A stretch of 64,000 nucleotides of DNA from Castellaniella hirudinis_A (GTDB lineage Bacteria; Pseudomonadota; Gammaproteobacteria; Burkholderiales; Burkholderiaceae_B), in NCBI RefSeq assembly GCF_047468865.1, contig NZ_JBLGTV010000004.1, forward strand, positions 124,001 through 188,000. Direction: 5' to 3'. Position 1 is the stretch's first letter. Each line of letters begins with the position of its first letter. The position numbers and the translations under genes were made by a program. The notes beneath the pieces are model-generated. The model was not told the DNA's origin. It saw only the letters and a list, made by a program, of their open reading frames with translations, and ran no database searches. This document shows, in pieces, positions 17,168 through 25,386 of this stretch.

Positions 17168-17359
17168 GATGGGCTCCGGGAATTCGCGGATCGAACCCCA
17201 TGGACGACGACACCGGGGCGGGTCGCCCCATGTTTGTCGGCTAATGTCAAATTTCCCCACATTTTATGTCCAAATATTAATATAGGCTACCGTGCAGTGC
17301 GGGAGTGGCCGCCACGCACCGCGCGGCGTACCCTTAATACGAAGATTCAGGAGACCCCC
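17168..17359. promoter_or_regulatory. AT-rich divergent promoter region, fecR-like operon / cpdA
   Basis: A 192-base gap between two head-to-head genes. Its centre is notably AT-rich for this genome and contains the perfect palindrome ATATTAATAT (17274-17283), plus AATGTC and TATGTC elements. Good -35/-10 pairs cannot be assigned with certainty, and I see no full CRP-type TGTGA-N6-TCACA site. Confidence 0.5.
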
Positions 17360-18181
17360 ATGGCCCACACGCCGGCAGTCACCACCGTGCTCCAGCTGAC
17401 GGACACACACCTGTTCGCCTCGCCCGGCCAGGCCCTGCTGGGCATCAAGCCCTGGCTGTCCCTGCAGGCCGTGCTGCAGCACATCCTGGACACGGGCGTG
17501 CGCGCCCAGCATGTTCTGGCCACGGGCGACCTGACCCAGGACGGCCATGCGGACGCCTACGAACACTTCCTGCAGGCGCTTGCCCAACTGCCGTGGCCGC
17601 TGCACGGCCTGCCCGGCAACCACGACCAGCCAGACCGGCTTCAGGCGCGGCTGCAGGCCGCCGCCACGCCGGTCGTCGACTGCGGCGCGTGGCGCCTGGT
17701 GCTGCTGGACAGCCATGCGCCCGGAACCGAAGGCGGCCACCTGGCGCCTGCCCAGCTGGCCCTGCTGCGCCAGGCCGCCCAGGTCCGGGATGGCCGACAC
17801 GTCCTGGTCGCCATGCACCATCACCCAGTGCCCATGGGCTGCGCCTGGCTGGACACCATGCGGATCGACAATGCCGCCGAGCTATTCCAGGCGCTGGACA
17901 CGCTGCCCGCTGTCCGGGCGCTGGTGTGGGGACACGTGCATCAGGCGCACGACAGCCTGCTCGACCGGCCAGGGGGGCGGGCGCCGCTGCGCCTGCTGTC
18001 CACGCCATCCACCTGCTTCCAATTCCTGCCCCACAGCCCGCATTTTGCCCTGGACACCCAAATGCCCGGCTACCGCCTGATCCACCTGCACCCGGACGGG
18101 CGCCTCGACACCGACCTGATCCGTATCCCCGCCCTGCCGCCCGCCGCAGGCGTGCCGCAGCTGCACAGCGCGGGCTACTGA
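17360..18181 (+). CDS. cpdA: 3',5'-cyclic-AMP phosphodiesterase CpdA
   Basis: A 273-residue class III cyclic-nucleotide phosphodiesterase of the calcineurin-like fold that hydrolyses cAMP to AMP. The metal motifs are complete: LTDTH, ATGDLTQDG, LPGNHDQ, AMHHHPVP and WGHVHQAH. The start is set by ATG 17360 with AGGAG nine bases upstream; the long open frame further upstream is antisense to the fecR-like operon. It is transcribed away from the CHASE2-cyclase operon and toward the HD-GYP gene, which begins 28 bases after its stop. Confidence 0.9.
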   Translation: MAHTPAVTTVLQLTDTHLFASPGQALLGIKPWLSLQAVLQHILDTGVRAQHVLATGDLTQDGHADAYEHFLQALAQLPWPLHGLPGNHDQPDRLQARLQAAATPVVDCGAWRLVLLDSHAPGTEGGHLAPAQLALLRQAAQVRDGRHVLVAMHHHPVPMGCAWLDTMRIDNAAELFQALDTLPAVRALVWGHVHQAHDSLLDRPGGRAPLRLLSTPSTCFQFLPHSPHFALDTQMPGYRLIHLHPDGRLDTDLIRIPALPPAAGVPQLHSAGY

Positions 18182-18209
18182 CCGCAGGCCCTTCGCACCG
18201 GAGACACTC

Positions 18210-19796
18210 ATGTCCTTCCAGCCCCACGCCGCGGATACCCGGCACGACACCCTGCGCCAACTGATCGACCTGACCCTGGCGCTATCCACCGAGCAGCACT
18301 TGCCCCGCCTGTACCGGCGCATCATCGAGGCCGCGCAAAGCGTCACGGGCGCCGACGGAGGGACGCTGTACATCCTTCAGGGTCAGGGCCAGGCGCAAAG
18401 CCTGCGCTTCGAGGTCATGCGCACCGCCAGCCTGGACATTTACGCCGGCGGCGATTCCGGCCAGGCCGTCCAACTGCCGCCGATCCCCCTGTGGCGGGAC
18501 GGCCAGGCCAACCACCACCATGTCTGCGCCCACGTCTGGCACCAGGGCACCCTGGTCAACCTGGCCGACACCTACCAGGTGGAGGATTTCGATTTCTCCG
18601 GCACACGCGCCTTCGACCAGGCCATGCAGTATCGCACCCAGTCCCTGCTGACCCTGCCCCTGCCCAACCACAACGGCCAGATCATCGGCGTGCTGCAACT
18701 GGTCAATGCGACCGATCCCGCCACCCGCGCAACCCGGCCCTTCGATCCCGACCTGATCCCCCTGATACAAGCCCTGGCCTCGTCAGCCGCCGTGACGCTG
18801 GACAAGCAACAGCTGATCCAAAGCCACAAAGACCTGCTGGACGCCTTCATCCGCGTGATTGCGCAAGCCATCGACGCCAAATCCGCCCACACTTCCGGCC
18901 ATTGCCAGCGCGTGCCCGTGCTGACCGAACTGCTGGCCCGGGCGGCCTGTCGGGCCGCCAGCGGCCCGCTGGCGGATTTCAGCCTGGACGAGGACGGCTG
19001 GTACGAATTGCGCGTGGCGGCCTGGCTACACGACTGCGGCAAGCTGGCCACGCCGGATTCCCTGCTGGACAAAGCCACCAAGCTGCATGCGCTGACCGAC
19101 CGCATCGACACGATACAGGCCCGGTTCGCCGCCCTGATCGCACAGCAGCGTCTGGCGCACCAGCAACAGCCCGGCGCAGACTGGCCCGCCCTGAAAAAAC
19201 AGCTGGAAGACGAGTGCGCCTTTTTGACGCGCTGCAATATCGGCGGTGAAGCCATGCGCCCGGAAGACCAGCGGCGAGTGCGCGAAATCGCCCAACGCCG
19301 CTGGACGGATCACACCGGCGCCCCGCAAGCCCTGCTCACCCCGGAAGAAGCCGACATGCTGTGCATCGAGCGCGGCACCCTGAGCGCCGCCGAACGCCAG
19401 CGCATCAACCAGCACATCGACATCACCATCCAGATGCTGGAATCCCTGCCATTTCCCAAAACGCTGGCGCGCGTCCCGGAATACGCTGGCGGCCACCACG
19501 AAAAAATCGACGGCAGCGGCTACCCCCGGGGTCTGCGGCGCGAACAGCTATCCTGGCCCGCCCGGATGATGGCCATCGCGGACATCTTCGAGGCGCTGAC
19601 GGCCCGGGATCGACCCTACAAGCCGCCCATGCCCCTGAGCCAGGCGCTGGCCATTTTGCAGGGCATGCGCGACCGCCGGCACATCGACCCGGATCTGTAC
19701 GCCCTGTTCCTGGAATCCGGGGTCTGGTCGGACTACGCCAGACAACACCTGCTGGCCGAACAGTTGGACGTCCAGGACCCCGCCCCTTATCGTTGA
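18210..19796 (+). CDS. GAF-HD-GYP c-di-GMP phosphodiesterase
   Basis: A 528-residue soluble protein with an N-terminal GAF domain (about 15-195) and a C-terminal HD-GYP domain (about 208-490). Catalytic metal residues are present: His231 (SGHCQRV), His274-Asp275 (LHDCGKLATP), His402 in a helix (QHIDIT) and HHEKIDGSGYP (429-439), with GYP intact. About 100 residues, including a charged Gln-rich helix, separate the HD pair from the His402 helix. The predicted reaction is c-di-GMP to GMP/pGpG. A GGAG ribosome site precedes the ATG. It probably forms a two-gene operon with cpdA. Confidence 0.92.
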   Translation: MSFQPHAADTRHDTLRQLIDLTLALSTEQHLPRLYRRIIEAAQSVTGADGGTLYILQGQGQAQSLRFEVMRTASLDIYAGGDSGQAVQLPPIPLWRDGQANHHHVCAHVWHQGTLVNLADTYQVEDFDFSGTRAFDQAMQYRTQSLLTLPLPNHNGQIIGVLQLVNATDPATRATRPFDPDLIPLIQALASSAAVTLDKQQLIQSHKDLLDAFIRVIAQAIDAKSAHTSGHCQRVPVLTELLARAACRAASGPLADFSLDEDGWYELRVAAWLHDCGKLATPDSLLDKATKLHALTDRIDTIQARFAALIAQQRLAHQQQPGADWPALKKQLEDECAFLTRCNIGGEAMRPEDQRRVREIAQRRWTDHTGAPQALLTPEEADMLCIERGTLSAAERQRINQHIDITIQMLESLPFPKTLARVPEYAGGHHEKIDGSGYPRGLRREQLSWPARMMAIADIFEALTARDRPYKPPMPLSQALAILQGMRDRRHIDPDLYALFLESGVWSDYARQHLLAEQLDVQDPAPYR

Positions 19797-19816
19797 GCAG
19801 CAGGTAAAATCACGGG

Positions 19817-20806
19817 ATGCACACCCATCCCCAGCCCCGGCCCGACGCCCTGCACCACAGCGCGCTGCGCACCTTCGAGATCGAAATCCAGGCCTTGCAG
19901 GCCCTGCGCGGGCGCATCGACCAGCATTTCCAGCAGGCCGTGCGCCTGATCCTGGATTGCCCGGGGCGCGTGGTGGTCACCGGCATCGGCAAATCAGGCC
20001 ATATCGCGCGCAAAACCGCCGCCACGCTGGCCTCCACCGGCACGCCGGCGTTTTTCATGCACGCCGCCGAAGCCATCCACGGCGACCTGGGCATGCTGAC
20101 CAGCCAGGACGTCGTGCTGGCCATTTCGTATTCCGGCTCGGCTCAAGAACTCATCACCATCATTTCGGTGGCCAAGCGCATGGGGACGCGCATCATCGCC
20201 ATGACGGGCCACCCGGATTCCGAACTGGCCACCCATGCGGACGTCAGCCTGGATGCCGCCGTGGCCCAGGAAGCCTGCCCCCTGAATCTGGCCCCCACCG
20301 CCAGCACCACGGCCGCCCTGGTGCTGGGCGATGCCATCGCCGTGGCCTGCCTTGAAGCCCGGGGCTTCAGCCGCGACGATTTCGCCCGCTCCCACCCCGG
20401 CGGCGCGCTGGGCAGGCGGCTGCTGACTACGGTGGCCGACGTCATGCGCAGCGGCGCGGCCCTGCCGCGCGTCGCCCCCGACACGCCCATCCCGGACGCC
20501 CTGGCCGAAATGTCCGCCAAAGGCATGGGCATGACCATCGTGCTGGACAGCCAGCGGCATCCCATCGGCATCTTCACCGATGGCGACCTGCGCCGCATGA
20601 TCGCCCAGCACGGCGACATCCGCGCCCTGCCCGTCGCGGCGGGCATGAGCCATCATCCGCGCACCATTGCCCCGACGGCACCCGCCATCGAGGCCGCCCG
20701 CCTCATGGACGACCACAAGCTGAACCAGATGCTGGTGCTGGACGCCGACGGGCTATTATTGGGTGCTTTGCACATGCACGATCTTCTCGCCGCCAAGGTC
20801 ATCTAA
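19817..20806 (+). CDS. kdsD: D-arabinose-5-phosphate isomerase KdsD
   Basis: Interconverts ribulose-5-P and arabinose-5-P, the first step of Kdo synthesis for LPS. A SIS domain (about 40-190; VVTGIGKSGHIARK and AISYSGSAQELI) is followed by two CBS domains (about 205-329; RSGAALPRVAPDTPI and NQMLVLD). Length 329 residues. It heads the Kdo/LPS-export operon; its stop overlaps the kdsC start (TAATG). Confidence 0.95.
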   Translation: MHTHPQPRPDALHHSALRTFEIEIQALQALRGRIDQHFQQAVRLILDCPGRVVVTGIGKSGHIARKTAATLASTGTPAFFMHAAEAIHGDLGMLTSQDVVLAISYSGSAQELITIISVAKRMGTRIIAMTGHPDSELATHADVSLDAAVAQEACPLNLAPTASTTAALVLGDAIAVACLEARGFSRDDFARSHPGGALGRRLLTTVADVMRSGAALPRVAPDTPIPDALAEMSAKGMGMTIVLDSQRHPIGIFTDGDLRRMIAQHGDIRALPVAAGMSHHPRTIAPTAPAIEAARLMDDHKLNQMLVLDADGLLLGALHMHDLLAAKVI

Positions 20807-21408
20807 TGAACGAACAGCCCGGATTTTCCCACCCCGCCGAAGCCCAGATCCTGGCCCGCATCGACCCCGGCGTGCGCGCGCGCGCCCAGGCAATCCGCCT
20901 GATGGTGTTCGACGTGGACGGCATCCTGACCGACGGCAGCCTGTGGTACGGCGAACACGGCGAAGCCATCAAGCCATTCAACGCCCTGGACGGCCACGGC
21001 CTGCGCCTGCTGCGCGAGCACGGCATCCGGGTGGCCTGGGTCAGCGGGCGCAAAAGCGCCATCACCGCCCGCCGCGCGGCCGAACTCGGCATCGCCCCGG
21101 CCCTGCAGGGCATCCACGACAAAATCACCACCATCGAAGACCTGGCCCGCGAGGCCGGTCTGGCGCTGGACGCCGTGGGCTACATGGGCGACGACATCAT
21201 CGACCTGCCCGTGCTGCGGCGGGTGGGATTCGCGGTCAGCGTCCCCAATGCCCCGTTCTACGTCAGCCAGGCCGCCCATTGGGTCACCAGCCTGCCCGGC
21301 GGGCGCGGGGCCGTGCGCGAATGCTGCGACCTGATCCTGGCCGCCCAGGGCCGCCTGGGGGCCTGTTTCACCGCCTCGCTCTCGACGCTGGGCGGGGCCA
21401 TTCAATGA
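20806..21408 (+). CDS. kdsC: 3-deoxy-D-manno-octulosonate-8-phosphate phosphatase KdsC
   Basis: HAD-family phosphatase releasing Kdo from Kdo-8-P. The catalytic motif I is VFDVDGILTDGSLWYG, with both Asp residues, and motif III/IV is YMGDDIIDLPVL. It lacks a cap domain, as KdsC does; 200 residues. Coupled at both ends: TAATG with kdsD and ATGA with lptC. Confidence 0.95.
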   Translation: MNEQPGFSHPAEAQILARIDPGVRARAQAIRLMVFDVDGILTDGSLWYGEHGEAIKPFNALDGHGLRLLREHGIRVAWVSGRKSAITARRAAELGIAPALQGIHDKITTIEDLAREAGLALDAVGYMGDDIIDLPVLRRVGFAVSVPNAPFYVSQAAHWVTSLPGGRGAVRECCDLILAAQGRLGACFTASLSTLGGAIQ

Positions 21409-22022
21409 AAGACCGCCTGCCCGGGCTGGTGGCCGTCCTGCTGCTGGGGCTGCTGGTGCTGGGCACCTGGTGGGCGGCCGACTACACCCTGCTGTCCATC
21501 CAGGTCGACCCGCCCCGGCGCCTGACCCACGAACGCGATTCGTGGGCCAGCGCGTTCGTCATGGTGCGCACCGACCCCCAAGGCCAAGCCATCAACCGCC
21601 TGGAAGGCCAGGCCATGGAACATTTCCCGGACACGGACAGCTACGACATCACCCGCCCGCGCGCGGTGGGCCACCAGCCCGATGCCCCGGTCACCGTGGG
21701 CACAGCCGATTTCGCCACGCTGGATCAGCACGGCGAACGCATCACCCTGAACGGCAATGCGCACCTGCAGCGCCAGCCGGACGCGGACAACAAGCTGCTG
21801 GATGTCCGCAGCGAACAGCTGGTCATCCTGCCCAGCCAGGATCTCATCTACACCGACCGCCCCGCGCTGGTGCTCAACGGCAACTCCACCATGCGCGGAC
21901 GCGGGATGCGCTACGATAACCGCACCCGACAGCTGACCGTCAATGCCGCCAGCGACGTCAAGATATCCGGCGCAGATCAGGCAGAAAAAAACCCCGCCCC
22001 AAATCGGACCCGACAACCATGA
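21405..22022 (+). CDS. lptC: LPS export ABC transporter periplasmic protein LptC
   Basis: A 205-residue bitopic protein: one N-terminal helix (about 6-24) then a periplasmic beta-jellyroll of the LptC/YrbK type (LTHERDSWASAF onward). LptC links the LptBFG transporter to LptA in the LPS bridge. LptC is weakly conserved, so position between kdsC and lptA is part of the evidence. The start overlaps the kdsC stop and the end overlaps the lptA start, both by 4 bases. Confidence 0.93.
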   Translation: MKDRLPGLVAVLLLGLLVLGTWWAADYTLLSIQVDPPRRLTHERDSWASAFVMVRTDPQGQAINRLEGQAMEHFPDTDSYDITRPRAVGHQPDAPVTVGTADFATLDQHGERITLNGNAHLQRQPDADNKLLDVRSEQLVILPSQDLIYTDRPALVLNGNSTMRGRGMRYDNRTRQLTVNAASDVKISGADQAEKNPAPNRTRQP

Positions 22023-22597
22023 AAACCTTGCCCTTTGCCCTGTTGGCGGCTGCCGGCTGCCTGGCCCTGGCGGCCGGATCAATGGCCGCCCCGGCCCCCG
22101 AAGCCCCCGAACCCGACACCGTCATCCTGTCGGACACCCTGCACTACGACGACCTCAACAAGACCAGCACCTTCACGGGCAATGTCATCCTGACCCGGGG
22201 CGCCATGACCTTGCGCGCCGCCAAGCTGGTCACCCGCGAAGACGCCCAGGGCAACCAATTCGGCACCGCCACGGCGGCCAAGGGCGAATCCGTCACCATC
22301 CACCAGGAAAACCCGGAAAAATTCGAAACCCTCGTCGCCACCGGCCTGCAGGCCGACTACGCGGGCCAATCGGGGGACATCACCCTGACCGGCCAAGCCA
22401 CGGTCACCCGGCAGATCTGCGGGCAGGCCGTCGACAACGTGCGCGGCGCGCGCATCGTGTACCACCAGAAATCCGGCACCTACGAGGCCTTCGGCGGCAA
22501 GGACTCGGCCGCGGCGGGCGGCCGCGTGCGATCCCTGGCGCAGCCCCAGTCGCGCATCGACCAGGCCATCGCCCAATGCAAGGCGGGCAAATCGTGA
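22019..22597 (+). CDS. lptA: LPS transport periplasmic protein LptA
   Basis: A 192-residue periplasmic bridge protein. Signal peptide about 1-23 (AAGSMAAPA), then an OstA-like jellyroll with the repeated pattern FTGNVILTRGAMTLRA and GDITLTGQATVTRQ. It carries LPS from LptC to LptDE. Two Cys residues (about 128 and 188) are present; whether they pair is unknown. Translationally coupled with lptC and lptB. Confidence 0.95.
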   Translation: MKTLPFALLAAAGCLALAAGSMAAPAPEAPEPDTVILSDTLHYDDLNKTSTFTGNVILTRGAMTLRAAKLVTREDAQGNQFGTATAAKGESVTIHQENPEKFETLVATGLQADYAGQSGDITLTGQATVTRQICGQAVDNVRGARIVYHQKSGTYEAFGGKDSAAAGGRVRSLAQPQSRIDQAIAQCKAGKS

Positions 22598-23376
22598 CCG
22601 CAGCCCCGCCGGCGTCTTCGGGAACACCACGCGCAACGGGCAGCCTGCAGGCCGTCGGCCTGGGCAAAAGCTTTGGCCGCCGCGCCGTGGTGCAGGATGT
22701 CTCGCTGTCGGTCGACAGCGGCGAAGTCGTGGGCCTGCTGGGCCCCAACGGGGCGGGCAAGACCACCAGCTTCTACATGATCGTGGGCCTGATCCCGGCC
22801 GATACCGGGCGCATCCTGATCGACCACAATGAAGTCACGGGGGTGCCGATGCACCAGCGGGCGCGCCTGGGGCTGTCGTACCTGCCCCAGGATGCGTCGG
22901 TGTTCCGGCGTCTGACGGTCGAACAAAACATCCGCGCCGTGCTCGAACTGCAACGATCCCCGGACGGGCAGGCGCTGTCCCGGCACGCCCTGGAAGAACG
23001 GCTGGAATCCCTGATCGACGAACTGCAGATCGAACACATCCGGCGCAACATGGCGCTGTCGCTGTCCGGCGGCGAACGCCGCCGCGTGGAAATCGCCCGG
23101 GCGCTGGCCACCCACCCGCGCTTCATCCTGCTGGACGAGCCCTTCGCCGGGGTGGATCCCATCGCCGTGATCGAAATCCAGCGGATCGTGCAGTTCTTGC
23201 GGGGGCGCAATATCGGGGTGCTGATCACCGACCACAACGTGCGCGAGACCCTGGGCATCTGCGACCGCGCCTACATCATCAGCGAAGGCCGGGTGCTGAC
23301 CAGCGGCCACCCCAGCGAAATCGTGGACAACGAAGCCGTGCGCCAGGTGTACCTGGGCAAGAACTTTCGGATGTGA
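22594..23376 (+). CDS. lptB: LPS export ABC transporter ATP-binding protein LptB
   Basis: A 260-residue ATPase powering LPS extraction by LptFG. Walker A is GPNGAGKTT (about 50-58), the signature is LSGGERRR, Walker B is FILLDEPFAGVD, and the H-loop is ITDHNVRETL; all are typical of LptB. The preferred start is a GTG at 22594 overlapping the lptA stop (GTGA), with AGGCGG upstream; an ATG six codons earlier (22576) is the alternative. In many relatives rpoN follows lptB; here hpf follows directly. Confidence 0.95.
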   Translation: MTAAPPASSGTPRATGSLQAVGLGKSFGRRAVVQDVSLSVDSGEVVGLLGPNGAGKTTSFYMIVGLIPADTGRILIDHNEVTGVPMHQRARLGLSYLPQDASVFRRLTVEQNIRAVLELQRSPDGQALSRHALEERLESLIDELQIEHIRRNMALSLSGGERRRVEIARALATHPRFILLDEPFAGVDPIAVIEIQRIVQFLRGRNIGVLITDHNVRETLGICDRAYIISEGRVLTSGHPSEIVDNEAVRQVYLGKNFRM

Positions 23377-23422
23377 CCCCGGGGCCGGGCCAATCCCGTC
23401 ATCTTACCCTTTTTATCCCCCC

Positions 23423-23450
23423 TTGCTGGAATTCCGCCAATCGGTACACT
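23423..23450 (+). promoter_or_regulatory. Predicted sigma-70 promoter of hpf
   Basis: TTGCTG (23423-23428), 16-base spacer, TACACT (23445-23450), about 93 bases upstream of the hpf ATG. A separate promoter fits the stress-dependent role of hpf and the end of the lpt operon. Confidence 0.5.
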
Positions 23451-23542
23451 GAAGCCGTCATCAACAGATATCGGAGGCCATTTTCACCATCTGCTTCGGT
23501 TTCCCCGAAAACCCCTCAGTTTCCCTGCAAGGAGCCCGCACT

Positions 23543-23869
23543 ATGAGCCTGACAATCACCGGCCGTCATCTGGAAATCACTCCCGCCATCCGCGAATACG
23601 TACACACCAAAACGGCTCGCGTCCTACGGCACTTCGATCAAGTCATTGATACCCAGGTCATGCTCTCCATCGAGCCTCTCAAGCACACCGCCGAGATCAC
23701 CATGCGCCTGCGCGGCAAAGACCTGCACTGCGAAGCCTCGGATGACAACCTGTACGCGGCCATCGATTTATTGGTCGACAAAGCCGACCGTCAGGTGCTC
23801 AAATACAAGTCCAAAGCGCAAACCTACGCCCACGAACCCGCGAAACGGCTGGACATTCACGCCGAGTAA
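23543..23869 (+). CDS. hpf: Ribosome hibernation-promoting factor, short form
   Basis: A 108-residue HPF/YfiA-type protein that binds the ribosomal decoding region and, in the short form, promotes inactive ribosome dimers together with RMF in gammaproteobacteria. Visible pattern: MSLTITGRHLEITPAIREYV, then a basic helix after DNLYAAIDLLVDKADRQ. The long-form C-terminal dimerisation domain is absent. AAGGAG precedes the ATG. Confidence 0.95.
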   Translation: MSLTITGRHLEITPAIREYVHTKTARVLRHFDQVIDTQVMLSIEPLKHTAEITMRLRGKDLHCEASDDNLYAAIDLLVDKADRQVLKYKSKAQTYAHEPAKRLDIHAE

Positions 23870-23883
23870 CCGCGTGTTCAGCT

Positions 23884-23901
23884 GCCTGCCCGGTGGCAGG
23901 C
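23884..23901. terminator. Hairpin after hpf, no U tract
   Basis: Perfect 7-bp stem GCCTGCC / GGCAGGC with loop CGGT, 14 bases past the hpf stop. There is no T run on either strand, so it may act as a weak terminator or an mRNA 3' stabiliser. Confidence 0.45.
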
Positions 23902-23958
23902 GGACAATGCCATGGCCTCGCGGCACCGCTTCGGGGCCATGTTGGCGTCCAGGGCACC

Positions 23959-23972
23959 TATAATGTCCCCCA
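23959..23972 (+). promoter_or_regulatory. Consensus -10 box abutting ptsN
   Basis: TATAAT at 23959-23964 lies so close to the ptsN ATG at 23972 that transcription from it would begin at or next to the start codon. No good -35 hexamer is visible at 16-18 bases upstream, and no Shine-Dalgarno lies before the ATG. Confidence 0.35.
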
Positions 23973-24472
23973 TGAATCTCAGCTCCCGCATCCTGCCCCC
24001 CGACAATATCGTCCTGGATTTAGCAGCCACCAGCAAAAAGCGCGCCTTCGAGCACGCCGGCCTGTTGTTCGAAAACAATCAGGGGGTTGCCCGCATGTCG
24101 GTCTTCCACAGCCTGCTGGCCCGCGAACGCCTGGGCTCCACCGCGCTGGGCCACGATGTGGCCATTCCGCACGGTCGCCTGAAAGACCTGCGCGAACCCC
24201 ACGCCGCCTTCATCCGGCTGGCCAACCCCATCCGCTTCGACACCAACGACGGCCGCACGGCGCGCCTGCTGTTTTTTCTGCTGATGCCCGAAGCCGCCAC
24301 CCAGACCCACCTGGACTTGCTGGCCGGCATTGCCCGCCTGTTGTCCGACGCCCAGGTGCGGCACACCCTGACGCACTGCTCCGACCCCCAGCAAATTCAC
24401 CAGCTGATCCTCGGCGGCAGTGCCGCCCAGCCCACCGACCATGCTGACCATCCAAGAACTGATCCGCGATAA
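23972..24472 (+). CDS. ptsN: PTS nitrogen regulatory protein IIA(Ntr)
   Basis: A 166-residue EIIA domain of the fructose/mannitol type. The phosphorylation site is in LGHDVAIPHGRLKDL (His of IPHGR). PtsN receives phosphate from NPr/EI(Ntr) and regulates potassium, nitrogen and cell-envelope functions by its phosphorylation state. MNLSSRILPPDNIV is the usual beginning; an ATG three codons upstream (23963) is also possible. The 3' end overlaps hprK by 32 bases. Confidence 0.92.
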   Translation: MNLSSRILPPDNIVLDLAATSKKRAFEHAGLLFENNQGVARMSVFHSLLARERLGSTALGHDVAIPHGRLKDLREPHAAFIRLANPIRFDTNDGRTARLLFFLLMPEAATQTHLDLLAGIARLLSDAQVRHTLTHCSDPQQIHQLILGGSAAQPTDHADHPRTDPR

Positions 24473-25379
24473 CACCGAGAAAATCACATTCACCTGGCTG
24501 GCCGGGCAGGAAGCCGCCGCCGAACGCGCCATCGCCGATTCCCGCGAAGCCGCCGCCGACCTGGTGGGCCACCTGAACCTGATCCACCCAGGCCGCATCC
24601 AGGTGTTCGGGGCCGAAGAAATCTCCTACTACGAGCGGCTGGACGCCAAGCGCCGCCGCCATCACCTGGACGACCTGGTCGCCGGCGGCGTGCCGGCCAT
24701 CGTGCTGGCGGGCGACACCCAGGCGCCCGCCGATCTGCAGGCATTTTGCCAGGATCACGCCATCCCCCTGGTGGGCACCCCCACCGACGCCGCCCACCTG
24801 ATCGACCTGCTGCGCATCTACCTGGGCAAGCGCATCGCCCCCAAGACCACCGTGCACGGCGTGTTCATGGACGTCCTGGGGCTGGGCGTCCTGATCACCG
24901 GAGAATCCGGCCTGGGCAAAAGCGAACTGGCCCTCGAACTGATCTCCCGGGGCCACGGGCTGGTGGCCGACGACGCGGTCGAGCTTTCCCGCACGGCGCC
25001 CAACTTCGTCGAAGGCCAATGCCCGGCGCTCTTGCAGAATCTGCTGGAAGTTCGCGGCCTGGGGCTGCTGGACATCCGCACCATCTTCGGCGAAACCTCG
25101 GTGCGCCGGAAAATGAAAATCAAACTCATCGTGCATCTGGTGCGGCTGACCCCGGACAATTTCGAACGCCTGCCGATGCAGGATCAATACCAGGACATCC
25201 TGGGCATTCCCATCCGACGCGTCATGCTGCAGGTGGCGGCGGGCCGCAACCTCGCGGTGCTGGTCGAAGCCGCCGTGCGCAACACCATCCTCAGCCTGCG
25301 CGGGATCGACACCATGAGCGACTTCATCGAACGCCAGGCATTGGCTATCATGGAAAGCACCCGCGACAAACGCCCTTAG
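24441..25379 (+). CDS. hprK: HPr kinase/phosphorylase
   Basis: A 312-residue HprK. N-terminal domain (about 1-130), then the kinase domain with Walker A GESGLGKSELAL and the family capping sequence EVRGLGLLDIRTIFGE. In proteobacteria HprK sits with ptsN and rapZ and phosphorylates an HPr-like protein; no ptsH is in this window. The ATG at 24441 (MLTIQELIRDN) lies within the end of ptsN, so the two are coupled. Confidence 0.95.
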   Translation: MLTIQELIRDNTEKITFTWLAGQEAAAERAIADSREAAADLVGHLNLIHPGRIQVFGAEEISYYERLDAKRRRHHLDDLVAGGVPAIVLAGDTQAPADLQAFCQDHAIPLVGTPTDAAHLIDLLRIYLGKRIAPKTTVHGVFMDVLGLGVLITGESGLGKSELALELISRGHGLVADDAVELSRTAPNFVEGQCPALLQNLLEVRGLGLLDIRTIFGETSVRRKMKIKLIVHLVRLTPDNFERLPMQDQYQDILGIPIRRVMLQVAAGRNLAVLVEAAVRNTILSLRGIDTMSDFIERQALAIMESTRDKRP

Positions 25380-25386
25380 GCTCATC

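Noticed and set aside
15875..17359. Long N-terminal extension of the cpdA frame
   Set aside because: It is antisense to the fecR-like and barrel genes; CpdA homology begins only at 17360, which has a ribosome site.
17168..17359. CRP-binding site between fecR-like operon and cpdA
   Set aside because: No TGTGA-N6-TCACA-like dyad is present in the gap.
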